This document shows positions 55,604-64,000 of a stretch of DNA of 64,000 nucleotides, one piece after another. How positions within the stretch are numbered: the stretch's first letter is position 1; each line of letters begins with the position of its first letter. The position numbers were made by a program, and so were the translations under genes. Under the pieces are notes generated by a model, which worked only from the letters and a program-made list of their open reading frames with translations, did no database searches and was not told the origin of the DNA. This stretch comes from Rhodococcus tukisamuensis NBRC 100609 (lineage in GTDB: Bacteria; Actinomycetota; Actinomycetes; Mycobacteriales; Mycobacteriaceae), in NCBI RefSeq assembly GCF_001894985.1, contig NZ_BCXG01000011.1, positions 62,001 to 126,000 on the forward strand, in the 5' to 3' direction.

Positions 55604-56907
55604 TGGGCACCGACACCCTCGCGGTCGCCGTCGACCTGTCCGCCTTCGGGCAGGACCCGTGGTGGCTGGTCGTCGCCAAGTCCGTGGCCATCTTCGCCTT
55701 CCTCATGTTGACCCCGATCGTCGCGATCCTCGCCGAACGCAAGGTGATGGCCTGGATGCAGATGCGGGTGGGGCCCAACCGGATCGGGCCGTGGGGGATG
55801 CTGCAGTCCCTCGCCGACGGCATCAAGCTCGCGCTCAAGGAGGGCATTGTCCCGACGGCCGCGGACAAGCCGGTCTACCTCCTCGCCCCGGTCATCGCGG
55901 TGGTCCCGGCGATCATGGCGTTCGCGGTGATCCCGTTCGGCCCGGAGGTTTCCGTCTTCGGGCAGTGGACGCCGCTGCAGCTCACCGACATGCCGGTGGC
56001 CGTCCTGTACATCCTCGCGATCACCTCCATCGGCGTCTACGGCATCGTGCTCGCCGGGTGGTCCTCCGGCTCGACCTACCCGCTGCTCGGCGGGCTCCGC
56101 TCGACGGCACAGGTGATCTCCTACGAGATCGCGATGGGCCTGACGTTCGCCGCCGTCTTCCTGGTCGCCGGCACGATGTCCACCTCCGGCATCGTGGCCG
56201 CGCAGGAAGGAACCTGGTACGTCTTCCTGCTGCTGCCGTCGTTCCTGATCTACGTGACGTCGATGGTCGGCGAGACCAACCGGGCTCCGTTCGACCTGCC
56301 CGAGGCCGAAGGCGAGCTGGTCGGCGGGTTCCACACCGAGTACTCCTCGCTGCGTTTCGCCATGTTCATGCTCGCCGAGTACATCAACATGGTCACCGTC
56401 TCCGCGCTGGCCACCACCCTGTTCCTCGGTGGCTGGCACGCGCCGTGGCCGCTGAACATGTGGGACGGCGCGAACTCCGGCTGGTGGCCGGTGCTGTGGT
56501 TCACCGCGAAGGTCTGGGGCTTCCTGTTCGTCTTCATCTGGCTGCGGACCACGCTGCCCCGCATGCGATACGACCAGTTCATGAACCTCGGCTGGAAGAT
56601 CCTGATCCCGGCCGCGCTGACCTGGGTGATGATCGTCGCCGCGGTACGCGCGTTGCACAACGACGGGTACAACGCCACGTCGATCGTGCTCGGCGGTGGC
56701 GGCGTGCTGGTCGCGCTGGTGGTACTCGCGCTGGTGTGGCAGGCACTGCGGCGGCCCGCCGCCCCGACCCCACCCAGCCCGCCCACTCCCCCGGCGTTCG
56801 ACCCCATGGCGGGCGGCTTCCCGGTGCCGCCGATGCCGGGTCAGGTGCTCCCCGCCTTCTCCCGTCGCGCCGCGACAGCTTCTGCAAAGGAGGACAGCGA
56901 TGTCTGA
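55603..56907 (+). CDS. nuoH: NADH-quinone oxidoreductase subunit H
   Basis: The 434-residue membrane subunit that joins the two arms and lines the quinone channel. Marks are [21 protein letters not shown], then [13 protein letters not shown] and [25 protein letters not shown]. About eight membrane helices are visible. The C-terminus has a Pro-rich tail (about residues 383-415) as in mycobacteria. ATG at 55603 overlaps the nuoG stop and follows GGGGAGG. Confidence 0.97.
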   Translation: MGTDTLAVAVDLSAFGQDPWWLVVAKSVAIFAFLMLTPIVAILAERKVMAWMQMRVGPNRIGPWGMLQSLADGIKLALKEGIVPTAADKPVYLLAPVIAVVPAIMAFAVIPFGPEVSVFGQWTPLQLTDMPVAVLYILAITSIGVYGIVLAGWSSGSTYPLLGGLRSTAQVISYEIAMGLTFAAVFLVAGTMSTSGIVAAQEGTWYVFLLLPSFLIYVTSMVGETNRAPFDLPEAEGELVGGFHTEYSSLRFAMFMLAEYINMVTVSALATTLFLGGWHAPWPLNMWDGANSGWWPVLWFTAKVWGFLFVFIWLRTTLPRMRYDQFMNLGWKILIPAALTWVMIVAAVRALHNDGYNATSIVLGGGGVLVALVVLALVWQALRRPAAPTPPSPPTPPAFDPMAGGFPVPPMPGQVLPAFSRRAATASAKEDSDV

Positions 56908-57418
56908 ATTCCTCGGCCCACTCTCCGGTTTCGGTGTCACCTTCTCGACGATGTTCGCCAAACCCACCACCGAGTTCTACCCGGAGGAGAAGGTCCCGAC
57001 CGCTCCCGGATACCACGGCCGGCACCAACTGAACCGCTACGCGGACGGGCTCGAGAAGTGCATCGGGTGTGAACTGTGCGCGTGGGCCTGCCCGGCCGAC
57101 GCCATCTACGTCGAGGGCGCGGACAACACCGACGAGGAGCGCTACTCGCCCGGCGAACGGTACGGCCGCGTCTACCAGATCAACTACCTGCGCTGCATCG
57201 GCTGCGGCCTGTGCATCGAGGCCTGCCCGACGCGGGCGCTGACCATGACCGACGACTACGAGATGGTCGACGACAACCGCGCCGACCTGATCTACGGCAA
57301 GGACCGTCTGCTGGCGCCGCTCGCGGACGGCATGGTCGCCCCGCCGCACCCGATGGCCGAGGGGAAGACCGACGAGGACTACTACCGTGGCAACGTGATC
57401 GGCGAGGTACGCCAATGA
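56900..57418 (+). CDS. nuoI: NADH-quinone oxidoreductase subunit I
   Basis: The 172-residue ferredoxin-like subunit has two 4Fe-4S motifs, [16 protein letters not shown] and [16 protein letters not shown], for clusters N6a and N6b. ATG at 56900 has a very good ribosome-binding site (AAAGGAGG) and overlaps the end of nuoH by eight bases. Confidence 0.98.
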   Translation: MSEFLGPLSGFGVTFSTMFAKPTTEFYPEEKVPTAPGYHGRHQLNRYADGLEKCIGCELCAWACPADAIYVEGADNTDEERYSPGERYGRVYQINYLRCIGCGLCIEACPTRALTMTDDYEMVDDNRADLIYGKDRLLAPLADGMVAPPHPMAEGKTDEDYYRGNVIGEVRQ

Positions 57419-58200
57419 CCGTCGCCGACGCCGCACTGCTGGCCGCGGAACCCCTCACCCGGACCTCCACCGGCGAGGCGGTGACGTTCTGGGTCCTGGG
57501 CGCCGTCGCGGTGATCGGCGCGCTGGGCGTGGTCGGCGCGGCCAAGGCCGTCTACTCCGCGCTCTTCCTGGCCCTGACCATGATCGTGCTGGCGGTCTTC
57601 TACATCGCCCAGGGCGCGACGTTCCTCGGCGTGGTGCAGATCGTCGTCTACACCGGCGCGGTGATGATGCTGTTCCTGTTCGTGCTCATGCTCATCGGCG
57701 TCGACTCTGCCGACTCCCTGGTGGAAACCCTGCGCGGACAACGGGTCGCGGCAATCCTGGTGGGCCTGGGGTTCGGGATCCTGCTGGTCGGCGGCATCGG
57801 CCGGGCCGTCGCGCGGGCGAGCTTCGTCGGACTCGACGAGCCCAACGGGCAAGGCAACGTCGAGGGCCTCGCCGAGCTCATCTTCACCCGCTACGTGTGG
57901 GCCTTCGAGCTGACCGGCGCGCTGCTGATCACCGCGACCGTCGGCGCCATGGTGCTCGCGCACCGCGAACGCTTCGGCCGGCGTCGAACCCAGCGGGAGC
58001 TCTCGCAGGAACGTTTCAGCACGGGCGGCCGGGTCACCCCGCTGCCCGGCCCGGGCGTCTACGCACGGCACAACGCCGTGGACATGGCCGCGCTGCTGCC
58101 GGACGGCTCGCCCGCCCCGCTGTCGGTCAGCCGCACGCTCCGGCCCCGCGAAACCAACTCTGGCGTAGGAGAACCCCACGGTGAGGAGGGCACTCGATGA
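57415..58200 (+). CDS. nuoJ: NADH-quinone oxidoreductase subunit J
   Basis: The 261-residue membrane subunit has five helices, with [28 protein letters not shown] as the most conserved part (the pi-bulge helix). After the last helix a soluble tail of about 70 residues (from HRERFGRRR) extends into the cytoplasm, as in other actinobacteria. ATG at 57415 overlaps nuoI. Confidence 0.96.
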   Translation: MTVADAALLAAEPLTRTSTGEAVTFWVLGAVAVIGALGVVGAAKAVYSALFLALTMIVLAVFYIAQGATFLGVVQIVVYTGAVMMLFLFVLMLIGVDSADSLVETLRGQRVAAILVGLGFGILLVGGIGRAVARASFVGLDEPNGQGNVEGLAELIFTRYVWAFELTGALLITATVGAMVLAHRERFGRRRTQRELSQERFSTGGRVTPLPGPGVYARHNAVDMAALLPDGSPAPLSVSRTLRPRETNSGVGEPHGEEGTR

Positions 58201-58496
58201 ATCCCGAGAACTACCTGTACCTCGCGGCCCTGCTGTTCACGATCGGCGCCGCCGGTGTGCTGCTGCGGCGTAACGCCCTGGTGGTGTTCATGTGCATCGA
58301 ACTCATGCTCAACGCCACCAACCTGGCGTTCGTGACCTTCGCCCGGATGCACGGGCACCTCGACGGGCAGGTCTTCGCGTTCTTCACGATGGTGGTCGCG
58401 GCCGCCGAGGTGGTCGTCGGACTCGCGATCATCATGACCATCTTCCGGGCCCGCCGCAGCGCCTCGGTCGACGACGCGAATCTGCTGAAGTATTGA
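58197..58496 (+). CDS. nuoK: NADH-quinone oxidoreductase subunit K
   Basis: The 99-residue subunit has the usual three helices, with the conserved glutamates in [10 protein letters not shown] and AAEVVVGLA that take part in proton transfer. ATG at 58197 overlaps nuoJ by four bases. Confidence 0.98.
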   Translation: MNPENYLYLAALLFTIGAAGVLLRRNALVVFMCIELMLNATNLAFVTFARMHGHLDGQVFAFFTMVVAAAEVVVGLAIIMTIFRARRSASVDDANLLKY

Positions 58497-60388
58497 GTAC
58501 CGTCGCGCTCGTCCCGGTACTGCCGCTGCTCGGTGCCGTCGTGCTGCTCCTGGGCGGCCGGCGCACCGATTCGTGGGGACACCTGCTCGGCTGCGTCGCC
58601 GCGCTGGCGTCGTTCGCCGTCGCCGCAGTCGCTTTCGTGGAGATGCTCGGCCGCGACGGCGCCGACCGCGCCGTGCACCAGACCTTGTTCAGCTGGGTGC
58701 CGGTGGCGCAGCTGCAGGTGGACTTCGGGCTCCAGCTCGACCAGCTGTCGATGTGCTTCGTGCTCTTGATCACCGGGGTGGGATCGCTGATCCACATCTA
58801 CTCGGTCGGCTACATGGAACACGATCCGGAGCGCCGAAAGTTCTTCGCCTACCTCAACCTTTTCCTCGCGGCCATGCTGCTGCTAGTACTGGCGGACAAC
58901 TTCCTCGGCCTGTACCTCGGCTGGGAGGGCGTCGGCCTCGCCTCGTACCTGCTCATCGGATTCTGGCAGCACAAGCCGGCGGCCGCGACGGCGGCGAAGA
59001 AGGCCTTCGTGGTCAACCGGGTCGGCGACATGGGGCTGGTCGTCGCCATGATGATCATGTTCGCGACGTTCGGCTCGGTCGGATTCGCCGAGGTCTTCAC
59101 CGGCGCAACGGAAGCGAGCGAGTCCACGCTCACCGCGATCGGGCTGACGCTGCTGCTGGCGGCCTGCGCCAAGTCCGCCCAGGTGCCGCTGCAGTCGTGG
59201 CTCGGCGACGCGATGGAGGGCCCGACCCCGGTGTCGGCCCTGATCCACGCCGCGACCATGGTCACCGCGGGCGTCTACCTGATCGTGCGGTGTGGGCCGA
59301 TCTTCGACCTGGCCCCGGACGCGCAGCTGGCCGTGGTCGCGGTCGGCACCGTGACGCTGTTGTTCGGCGCGATCATCGGCTGTGCGAAGGACGACATCAA
59401 GAAGGCCCTCGCTGCGTCCACGATGAGCCAGATCGGCTACATGGTGCTGGCCGCCGGCCTGGGCCCGGCGGGCTACGCATTCGCGATCATGCACCTGCTG
59501 ACCCACGGCTTCTTCAAGGCCGGCCTCTTCCTCGGCGCGGGGTCGGTGATGCACGGGATGAACGACGAGACGGACATGCGGCGCTACGGCGGCCTGCGCG
59601 CCTTCATGCCGATCACTTTCGTGACATTCGGTCTCGGATACCTGGCCATCATCGGCGTCCCGCCGTTCGCCGGCTTCTTCTCCAAGGACAAGATCATCGA
59701 GGTGGCGTTCGCAGCCGACAGCACCGGCAGCCTCACCGCGAAGGGCCTGGTCCTCGGCACGGCCACACTGGTCGGTGCGGGCCTGACCGCGTTCTACATG
59801 ACCCGGGTGATGCTGATGACGTTCTTCGGCAGCCGCCGGTGGCACGACGACGCGCATCCGCACGAGTCGCCGGGCGTGATGACGACGCCGATGGTGGTGC
59901 TCGCGGTGGGATCGGTCGGCGCGGGCGCGCTGCTGGCCGTCGGCTCCGCGCTGGCGGACTGGCTCGCGCCGGTGGTGGGTTCGCACCACGACGAACCGCC
60001 GATCCCGGTGTGGGCGATCACCACCGCAACCCTGGCGGTGGTGCTCGTCGGCGTCGCTGTGGCCTACCGGCGGTACGCCGTCGAGCAGATCCCGGTGACC
60101 GCCCCGACCGACGTCTCCGGGCTCACCGTCGCGGCCCGTCGGGACCTCTACGGCGACGCGGTCAACGAGGCGGTGTTCATGCGTCCCGGCGCGGGGCTGA
60201 CCCGGTCACTGGTGACCGTCGACGACCGGGGCATCGACGGCGCCGTCAACGGACTTGCCGCCCTGGTCGGCGGCGTGTCGTCGCGGGTTCGGCGGTTGCA
60301 GACCGGCTTCGTCCGGTCCTACGCCCTCGCGATGTTCGCGGGCGCGGCCCTGGTGGTCGCGACGATGGTGCTGGGGAGGCTCTGGTGA
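58493..60388 (+). CDS. nuoL: NADH-quinone oxidoreductase subunit L
   Basis: The 631-residue antiporter-like proton pump subunit with about 15 helices and the long lateral helix. Seen motifs include [37 protein letters not shown], and [26 protein letters not shown] with key Lys and His residues. The start is most likely the TTG at 58493, which overlaps the nuoK stop by four bases (TTGA) like the other joints in this operon; there is no ATG or GTG nearby that fits. Confidence 0.95.
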   Translation: MSTVALVPVLPLLGAVVLLLGGRRTDSWGHLLGCVAALASFAVAAVAFVEMLGRDGADRAVHQTLFSWVPVAQLQVDFGLQLDQLSMCFVLLITGVGSLIHIYSVGYMEHDPERRKFFAYLNLFLAAMLLLVLADNFLGLYLGWEGVGLASYLLIGFWQHKPAAATAAKKAFVVNRVGDMGLVVAMMIMFATFGSVGFAEVFTGATEASESTLTAIGLTLLLAACAKSAQVPLQSWLGDAMEGPTPVSALIHAATMVTAGVYLIVRCGPIFDLAPDAQLAVVAVGTVTLLFGAIIGCAKDDIKKALAASTMSQIGYMVLAAGLGPAGYAFAIMHLLTHGFFKAGLFLGAGSVMHGMNDETDMRRYGGLRAFMPITFVTFGLGYLAIIGVPPFAGFFSKDKIIEVAFAADSTGSLTAKGLVLGTATLVGAGLTAFYMTRVMLMTFFGSRRWHDDAHPHESPGVMTTPMVVLAVGSVGAGALLAVGSALADWLAPVVGSHHDEPPIPVWAITTATLAVVLVGVAVAYRRYAVEQIPVTAPTDVSGLTVAARRDLYGDAVNEAVFMRPGAGLTRSLVTVDDRGIDGAVNGLAALVGGVSSRVRRLQTGFVRSYALAMFAGAALVVATMVLGRLW

Positions 60389-61983
60389 ACGACTTTCCCT
60401 GGTTGACCGCGCTGTGGCTGGTGCCTGCGGTCGGCGCCGTCGTGGTGATGGCGGTGCCCGCGCGCCAACGGCGACTCGCGAAGGCCCTCGCGCTGGGCGT
60501 CGCGGCGGCGGCTCTGGGCGTCGCCGTCGCGGTGGCGGTCGGGTTCGACCCGGCCGGAGCGCGGTACCAGTTCGTCGAGTCGCACTCCTGGATACCGGCT
60601 TTCGGCACCCGATATGCGCTGGGTGTGGACGGCATCGCGCTGGTGCTGGTGCTGCTCACCGCGGCGCTGGTGCCGCTGCTGCTGTTGGCGGGCTGGCACG
60701 ACGCCGGCGCCGAGCCCACCGAGGGCGGCCCCGAATCCCGGGGCGCGCACACCTATTTCGCACTGATCCTGGTGGTCGAGGCGATGGTGCTGCTGTCGTT
60801 CACCGCCCTCGACATCTTGTTGTTCTACATCTTCTTCGAGGCCATGCTGATCCCGCTGTACTTCCTCATCGGGGGGTTCGGCCCACGGGAGGACCGGGCA
60901 AAGCGGTCGCGCGCCGCGGTGAAGTTCTTGCTGTACAACCTGTTCGGCGGACTCGTCATGCTGGCCGCGGTGATCGGCCTGTACGTGGTGACCGCCGGGG
61001 CGGAGAGCCCCTTCGCCGCCGGCACCTTCGACCTCCGCGCCATCGTCGACGCGGTCTCGTCGGGCTCGCTGGTCATCGACGCGCCCGTCGCCAACGCCCT
61101 GTTCCTCGGATTCATGTTCGCCTTCGCGGTCAAGGCGCCGCTGTGGCCGCTGCACACCTGGCTGCCCGACGCCGCCGTCCAGGCCACGCCGGCCACCGCA
61201 GTGCTCATGATGGCCGTCGTCGACAAGGTCGGCACCTTCGCGATGCTGCGCTTCTGCCTGCAACTGTTCCCCGACGCGTCCCGGACGTTCGCGCCGTGGA
61301 TCGTCGCGCTGTCGGTGGTCGCCGTCGTCTACGGCGCCCTGCTCGCGATCGGCCAGACCGACGTGATGCGCCTGATCGCGTACACCTCGATCTCGCACTT
61401 CGGGTTCATCATCCTCGGGATCTTCGCGCTGACCAGCCAGGGGCAGGCCGGCTCCACCCTCTACATGGTCAACCACGGCATCTCCACGGCGGCGCTGTTC
61501 CTGATCGCCGGGTTCCTGGTCTCCCGCCGCGGCACCCGGGCCATCGCGGCGTTCGGCGGGGTGCAGAAGGTGGCGCCGGTGCTGGCCGGCACCTTCCTCG
61601 CCGCGGGCCTGGCCACCCTGTCCCTGCCGGGGTTGGCGCCGTTCGTGAGCGAGTTCCTCGTCCTGGTCGGCACGTACCCGCGTTACGAGGTGGCCGCGGT
61701 GATCGCGACGCTCGCGTTGGTGCTCTCCGCGGTCTACGTGCTGTGGCTCTACCAACGGGTGATGGGCGGGCCGGTCACCGAGGGCAACGAGCGGGTCCGC
61801 GACCTGGTGCCCCGTGAGGTGCTGGTGGCGGCGCCGCTGCTCGCACTGCTGCTGATCCTCGGCTTCTACCCCAAGCCGGCGCTCGACGTCATCAACCCGG
61901 CGGTGACGCAGACGTTGACGACGATCCACCAACAGGACCCGGTACCGACCATCGCCGAGCAGGACGGAGGTGCGCACCAGTGA
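60385..61983 (+). CDS. nuoM: NADH-quinone oxidoreductase subunit M
   Basis: The 532-residue second antiporter-like subunit, with about 14 helices. It shows [38 protein letters not shown] with the conserved Glu, and [23 protein letters not shown] at 60385 follows GGGGAGG and overlaps the nuoL stop. Confidence 0.97.
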   Translation: MNDFPWLTALWLVPAVGAVVVMAVPARQRRLAKALALGVAAAALGVAVAVAVGFDPAGARYQFVESHSWIPAFGTRYALGVDGIALVLVLLTAALVPLLLLAGWHDAGAEPTEGGPESRGAHTYFALILVVEAMVLLSFTALDILLFYIFFEAMLIPLYFLIGGFGPREDRAKRSRAAVKFLLYNLFGGLVMLAAVIGLYVVTAGAESPFAAGTFDLRAIVDAVSSGSLVIDAPVANALFLGFMFAFAVKAPLWPLHTWLPDAAVQATPATAVLMMAVVDKVGTFAMLRFCLQLFPDASRTFAPWIVALSVVAVVYGALLAIGQTDVMRLIAYTSISHFGFIILGIFALTSQGQAGSTLYMVNHGISTAALFLIAGFLVSRRGTRAIAAFGGVQKVAPVLAGTFLAAGLATLSLPGLAPFVSEFLVLVGTYPRYEVAAVIATLALVLSAVYVLWLYQRVMGGPVTEGNERVRDLVPREVLVAAPLLALLLILGFYPKPALDVINPAVTQTLTTIHQQDPVPTIAEQDGGAHQ

Positions 61984-63575
61984 GTCCCGCACTGTTGTCC
62001 GCGTCGAGCATCGAGGCGCCGGGTATCGAGTACAGCCTGCTCGCACCGATGCTCATCGTGTTCGGCGTCGCCGCCGCCGGGGTGCTCGTCGAGGCCTTCG
62101 CGCCGCGCCGCCTCCGGTACGGCTGCCACCTTGTGCTCAGCCTCGGCGGACTCGTCGCGGCGTTCGTCGCCGTCGTCGCGCTCGCCGGGACCGAGGAGTC
62201 CGCAGTGGCGGGCGCGGTCGCGATCGACGGCCCGACCCTTTTCCTGCAGGGCACGATCCTGCTCGTCTCGATCCTGGCGATCGCGCTGATCGCCGAGCGC
62301 CGCATCGACCGGGCGGGCGCCGGAGAGGCGGGCCATGGGAAGGCCGGGGCCGGACGTGCGGACGCGTTCGCCCCGCAGGCGTCCGCGGTTCCGGGCAGCG
62401 TCGCCGAGCTCGAGGCGACCCGGGCCGGCGTCGCCCAGACCGAGGTGTTCCCGCTGACCCTGTTCGCGGTCGGCGGCATGCTGCTGTTCCCCGCGTCGAA
62501 CGACCTGCTCACCATGTTCGTCGCGCTCGAGGTGTTCTCGCTGCCGCTGTACCTGCTGTGCGGGCTGGCGCGCAGGCGTCGACTTCTCTCGCAGGAGGCG
62601 GCGATCAAGTACTTCCTGCTCGGCGCCTTCTCGTCGGCGTTCTTCCTCTTCGGCACGGCCCTGCTGTACGGGTACTCCGGGACGGTGTCGCTGACGGGCA
62701 TCGCCGACGCGATCGCGGCGGACGCCGGTGAGCGGCCGCTGGCACTGATGGGTGCGGGCCTGCTGTCGGTGGGCCTGCTCTTCAAGGTCGGTGCGGTGCC
62801 GTTCCATTCGTGGATCCCCGACGTGTACCAGGGCGCCCCCACCCCGATCACCGCGTTCATGGCCTCGGCCACCAAGGTCGCGGCGTTCGGCGCGATGCTG
62901 CGGGTCTTCTACGTCGCCCTGCCCGGTCTGCAGACGGACTGGCGGCCGATGCTGTGGGCCGTCGCCGTCCTCACGATGCTGGTCGCCTCGGTGCTGGCAG
63001 TGACGCAGACCGACGTCAAGCGGATGCTCGCGTACTCCTCGGTCTCGCACGTCGGGTTCGTCCTCACCGGGCTGCTCGCCGGCAACCACGACGGGCTCTC
63101 GTCGACGCTGTTCTACCTGCTCGCCTACAGCTTCAGCGCGCTCGGCGGCTTCGCCGTCGTCGGCCTGGTGCGCGGACCCGACGGCGAGGCGACCACGATG
63201 TCGCAGTGGGCGGGCCTCGGTCGGCGCTCGCCCCTGCTCGGCAGCGTCTTCGCGTTGTTCCTGCTCGCGTACGCCGGCATCCCGTTGACCAGCGGGTTCG
63301 TCGCCAAGTTCGCCGTCTTCCAGGCCGCGCTCGCCGGCGGCGCCCTGCCCCTGGTGCTGGTGGGTGTGGTCGCCAGCGCGATCGCCGCGTTCTTCTACGT
63401 GCGGGTGATCGTGCTGATGTTCTTTGCAGAGCCGCCTGCGGACGAGCCGGTGGTCGCCGTGCCCAGCCCCGGGACCGGCTTTGCCATCGCGGTGGCCGCC
63501 GCGGTGACGGTGGTTCTGGGGATTGCGCCGCAGCCGGTGCTGGACCTGGTGGACCAGGCCGCGTCGTTCCTGTAG
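61980..63575 (+). CDS. nuoN: NADH-quinone oxidoreductase subunit N
   Basis: The 531-residue third antiporter-like subunit and last gene of the complex. Motifs are LEVFSLPLYLLCGLARR, AIKYFLLGAFSSAFFLFG and PFHSWIPDVYQGAPTPITAFMASATKV. Between the third and fourth helices there is an Ala/Gly-rich insertion of about 40 residues (about 115-155, RAGAGEAGHGKAGAGRAD). GTG at 61980 overlaps the nuoM stop. No clear terminator follows. Confidence 0.96.
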   Translation: MSPALLSASSIEAPGIEYSLLAPMLIVFGVAAAGVLVEAFAPRRLRYGCHLVLSLGGLVAAFVAVVALAGTEESAVAGAVAIDGPTLFLQGTILLVSILAIALIAERRIDRAGAGEAGHGKAGAGRADAFAPQASAVPGSVAELEATRAGVAQTEVFPLTLFAVGGMLLFPASNDLLTMFVALEVFSLPLYLLCGLARRRRLLSQEAAIKYFLLGAFSSAFFLFGTALLYGYSGTVSLTGIADAIAADAGERPLALMGAGLLSVGLLFKVGAVPFHSWIPDVYQGAPTPITAFMASATKVAAFGAMLRVFYVALPGLQTDWRPMLWAVAVLTMLVASVLAVTQTDVKRMLAYSSVSHVGFVLTGLLAGNHDGLSSTLFYLLAYSFSALGGFAVVGLVRGPDGEATTMSQWAGLGRRSPLLGSVFALFLLAYAGIPLTSGFVAKFAVFQAALAGGALPLVLVGVVASAIAAFFYVRVIVLMFFAEPPADEPVVAVPSPGTGFAIAVAAAVTVVLGIAPQPVLDLVDQAASFL

Positions 63576-63623
63576 TGACCGGGCGCCGGTCGGCAGCGAG
63601 CGGCGGCCGAGTAGAACTGTCCT

Positions 63624-64000
63624 GTGAACCCCCTGCTCACCCTCTTCGACGCGGAGATCCACCTCGGCGGCGCCACCATCCTCTGGCGTGAGGTGGTCGG
63701 CAACGCCTTCGGCATCGCCTCCGCCATCGGCGGGATGCGGCGGGTGGTGTGGGCCTGGCCGGTCGGCATCGCCGGAAATGCGTTGCTGTTCACCGTGTTC
63801 ATGGGCGCGCTGTTCCACACCCCGCAGGAGCTGAACCTGTACGGGCAGGCCGGGCGTCAGCTGCTGTTCATCACCGTCAGCGTCTACGGCTGGACCCAGT
63901 GGCTGCAGTCCCGGCACGACTCCGGCGCGGCGGTGCTGCCGCACTGGGCGTCCACCCGGCAACGAATCGCCATGGCGCTGACCATGATCGTGGGCACCGT
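63624..64000 (+). CDS. pnuC: PnuC-like nicotinamide riboside transporter (cut by the window edge)
   Basis: The first 125 codons of a membrane protein are visible. WREVVGNAFGIASAIGGMRR and VVWAWPVGIAGNALLFTVF, then QLLFITVSVYGWTQWLQ, match the start of PnuC carriers, which import nicotinamide riboside for NAD synthesis. The GTG at 63624 lies 48 bp after nuoN on the same strand, so it may be co-transcribed with the NADH dehydrogenase genes. Other vitamins are possible substrates in related carriers. Confidence 0.85.
   Translation, partial: MNPLLTLFDAEIHLGGATILWREVVGNAFGIASAIGGMRRVVWAWPVGIAGNALLFTVFMGALFHTPQELNLYGQAGRQLLFITVSVYGWTQWLQSRHDSGAAVLPHWASTRQRIAMALTMIVGT

Overview
The window is very GC-rich and mostly coding. 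Its gene content points to a mycolic-acid-containing actinobacterium, most likely Rhodococcus or a close Nocardiaceae relative. The signs are an antigen-85-type mycolyltransferase, a complete ergothioneine cluster, a full NADH dehydrogenase I operon preceded by a degenerate receiver protein, and a core gene order close to the one I remember from Mycobacterium tuberculosis (tetR, glmU, prs ... rplY, pth, pks16-type ligase, and separately an Rv3143-type gene followed by nuo). The species is inferred and was not tested by any search.

Layout. 1-5066: the start of a TetR regulator on the minus strand, tRNA-Gln(UUG), glmU and prs (overlapping), a DUF2461 gene, a CxxC/coiled-coil hypothetical gene and a GNAT acetyltransferase. 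5095-32957, minus strand: one 26.7-kb gene for an 8909-residue nonribosomal peptide synthetase (NRPS), followed by a secreted mycolyltransferase-like esterase. 32958-34385: a mostly non-coding stretch with coding-like remnants. 34386-36840: a secreted cutinase-like hydrolase with a Ser/Thr-rich tail, a gene-poor stretch, and a 44-residue hydrophobic peptide gene closed by a strong hairpin. 36910-41207, minus strand: egtD, egtC, egtB and egtA in a tightly overlapping operon, with a class V PLP enzyme (egtE candidate) reading away from it. 42754-45729: rplY, pth and a fatty-acyl-AMP-ligase-type protein. 45950-63575: prfC, an atypical receiver-domain protein and nuoA to nuoN, in which nuoE and nuoF form a single reading frame. 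The window ends inside a pnuC-like gene.

The NRPS is the centrepiece. By eye it has seven modules: C-(half C)-A-T / C-A-T / C-A-T-E / C-A-T / C-A-T-E / C-A-T / C-A-T-TE. Specificity residues read by hand give Ser at modules 2 and 4 and Thr at module 5. Epimerisation domains sit in modules 3 and 5, each followed by a D-type C domain. The expected product is an N-acylated heptapeptide X-Ser-D-X-Ser-D-Thr-X-X released by a thioesterase. This pattern recalls the rhodococcal synthetases from which the humimycin lipopeptides were predicted, but that link is from memory and needs checking.

Compared with the mycobacterial order I remember, the whole block from the DUF2461 gene to egtE lies between prs and rplY. 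That suggests a lineage-specific region inside an otherwise conserved housekeeping neighbourhood. I saw no transposase, integrase, CRISPR array or rRNA gene.
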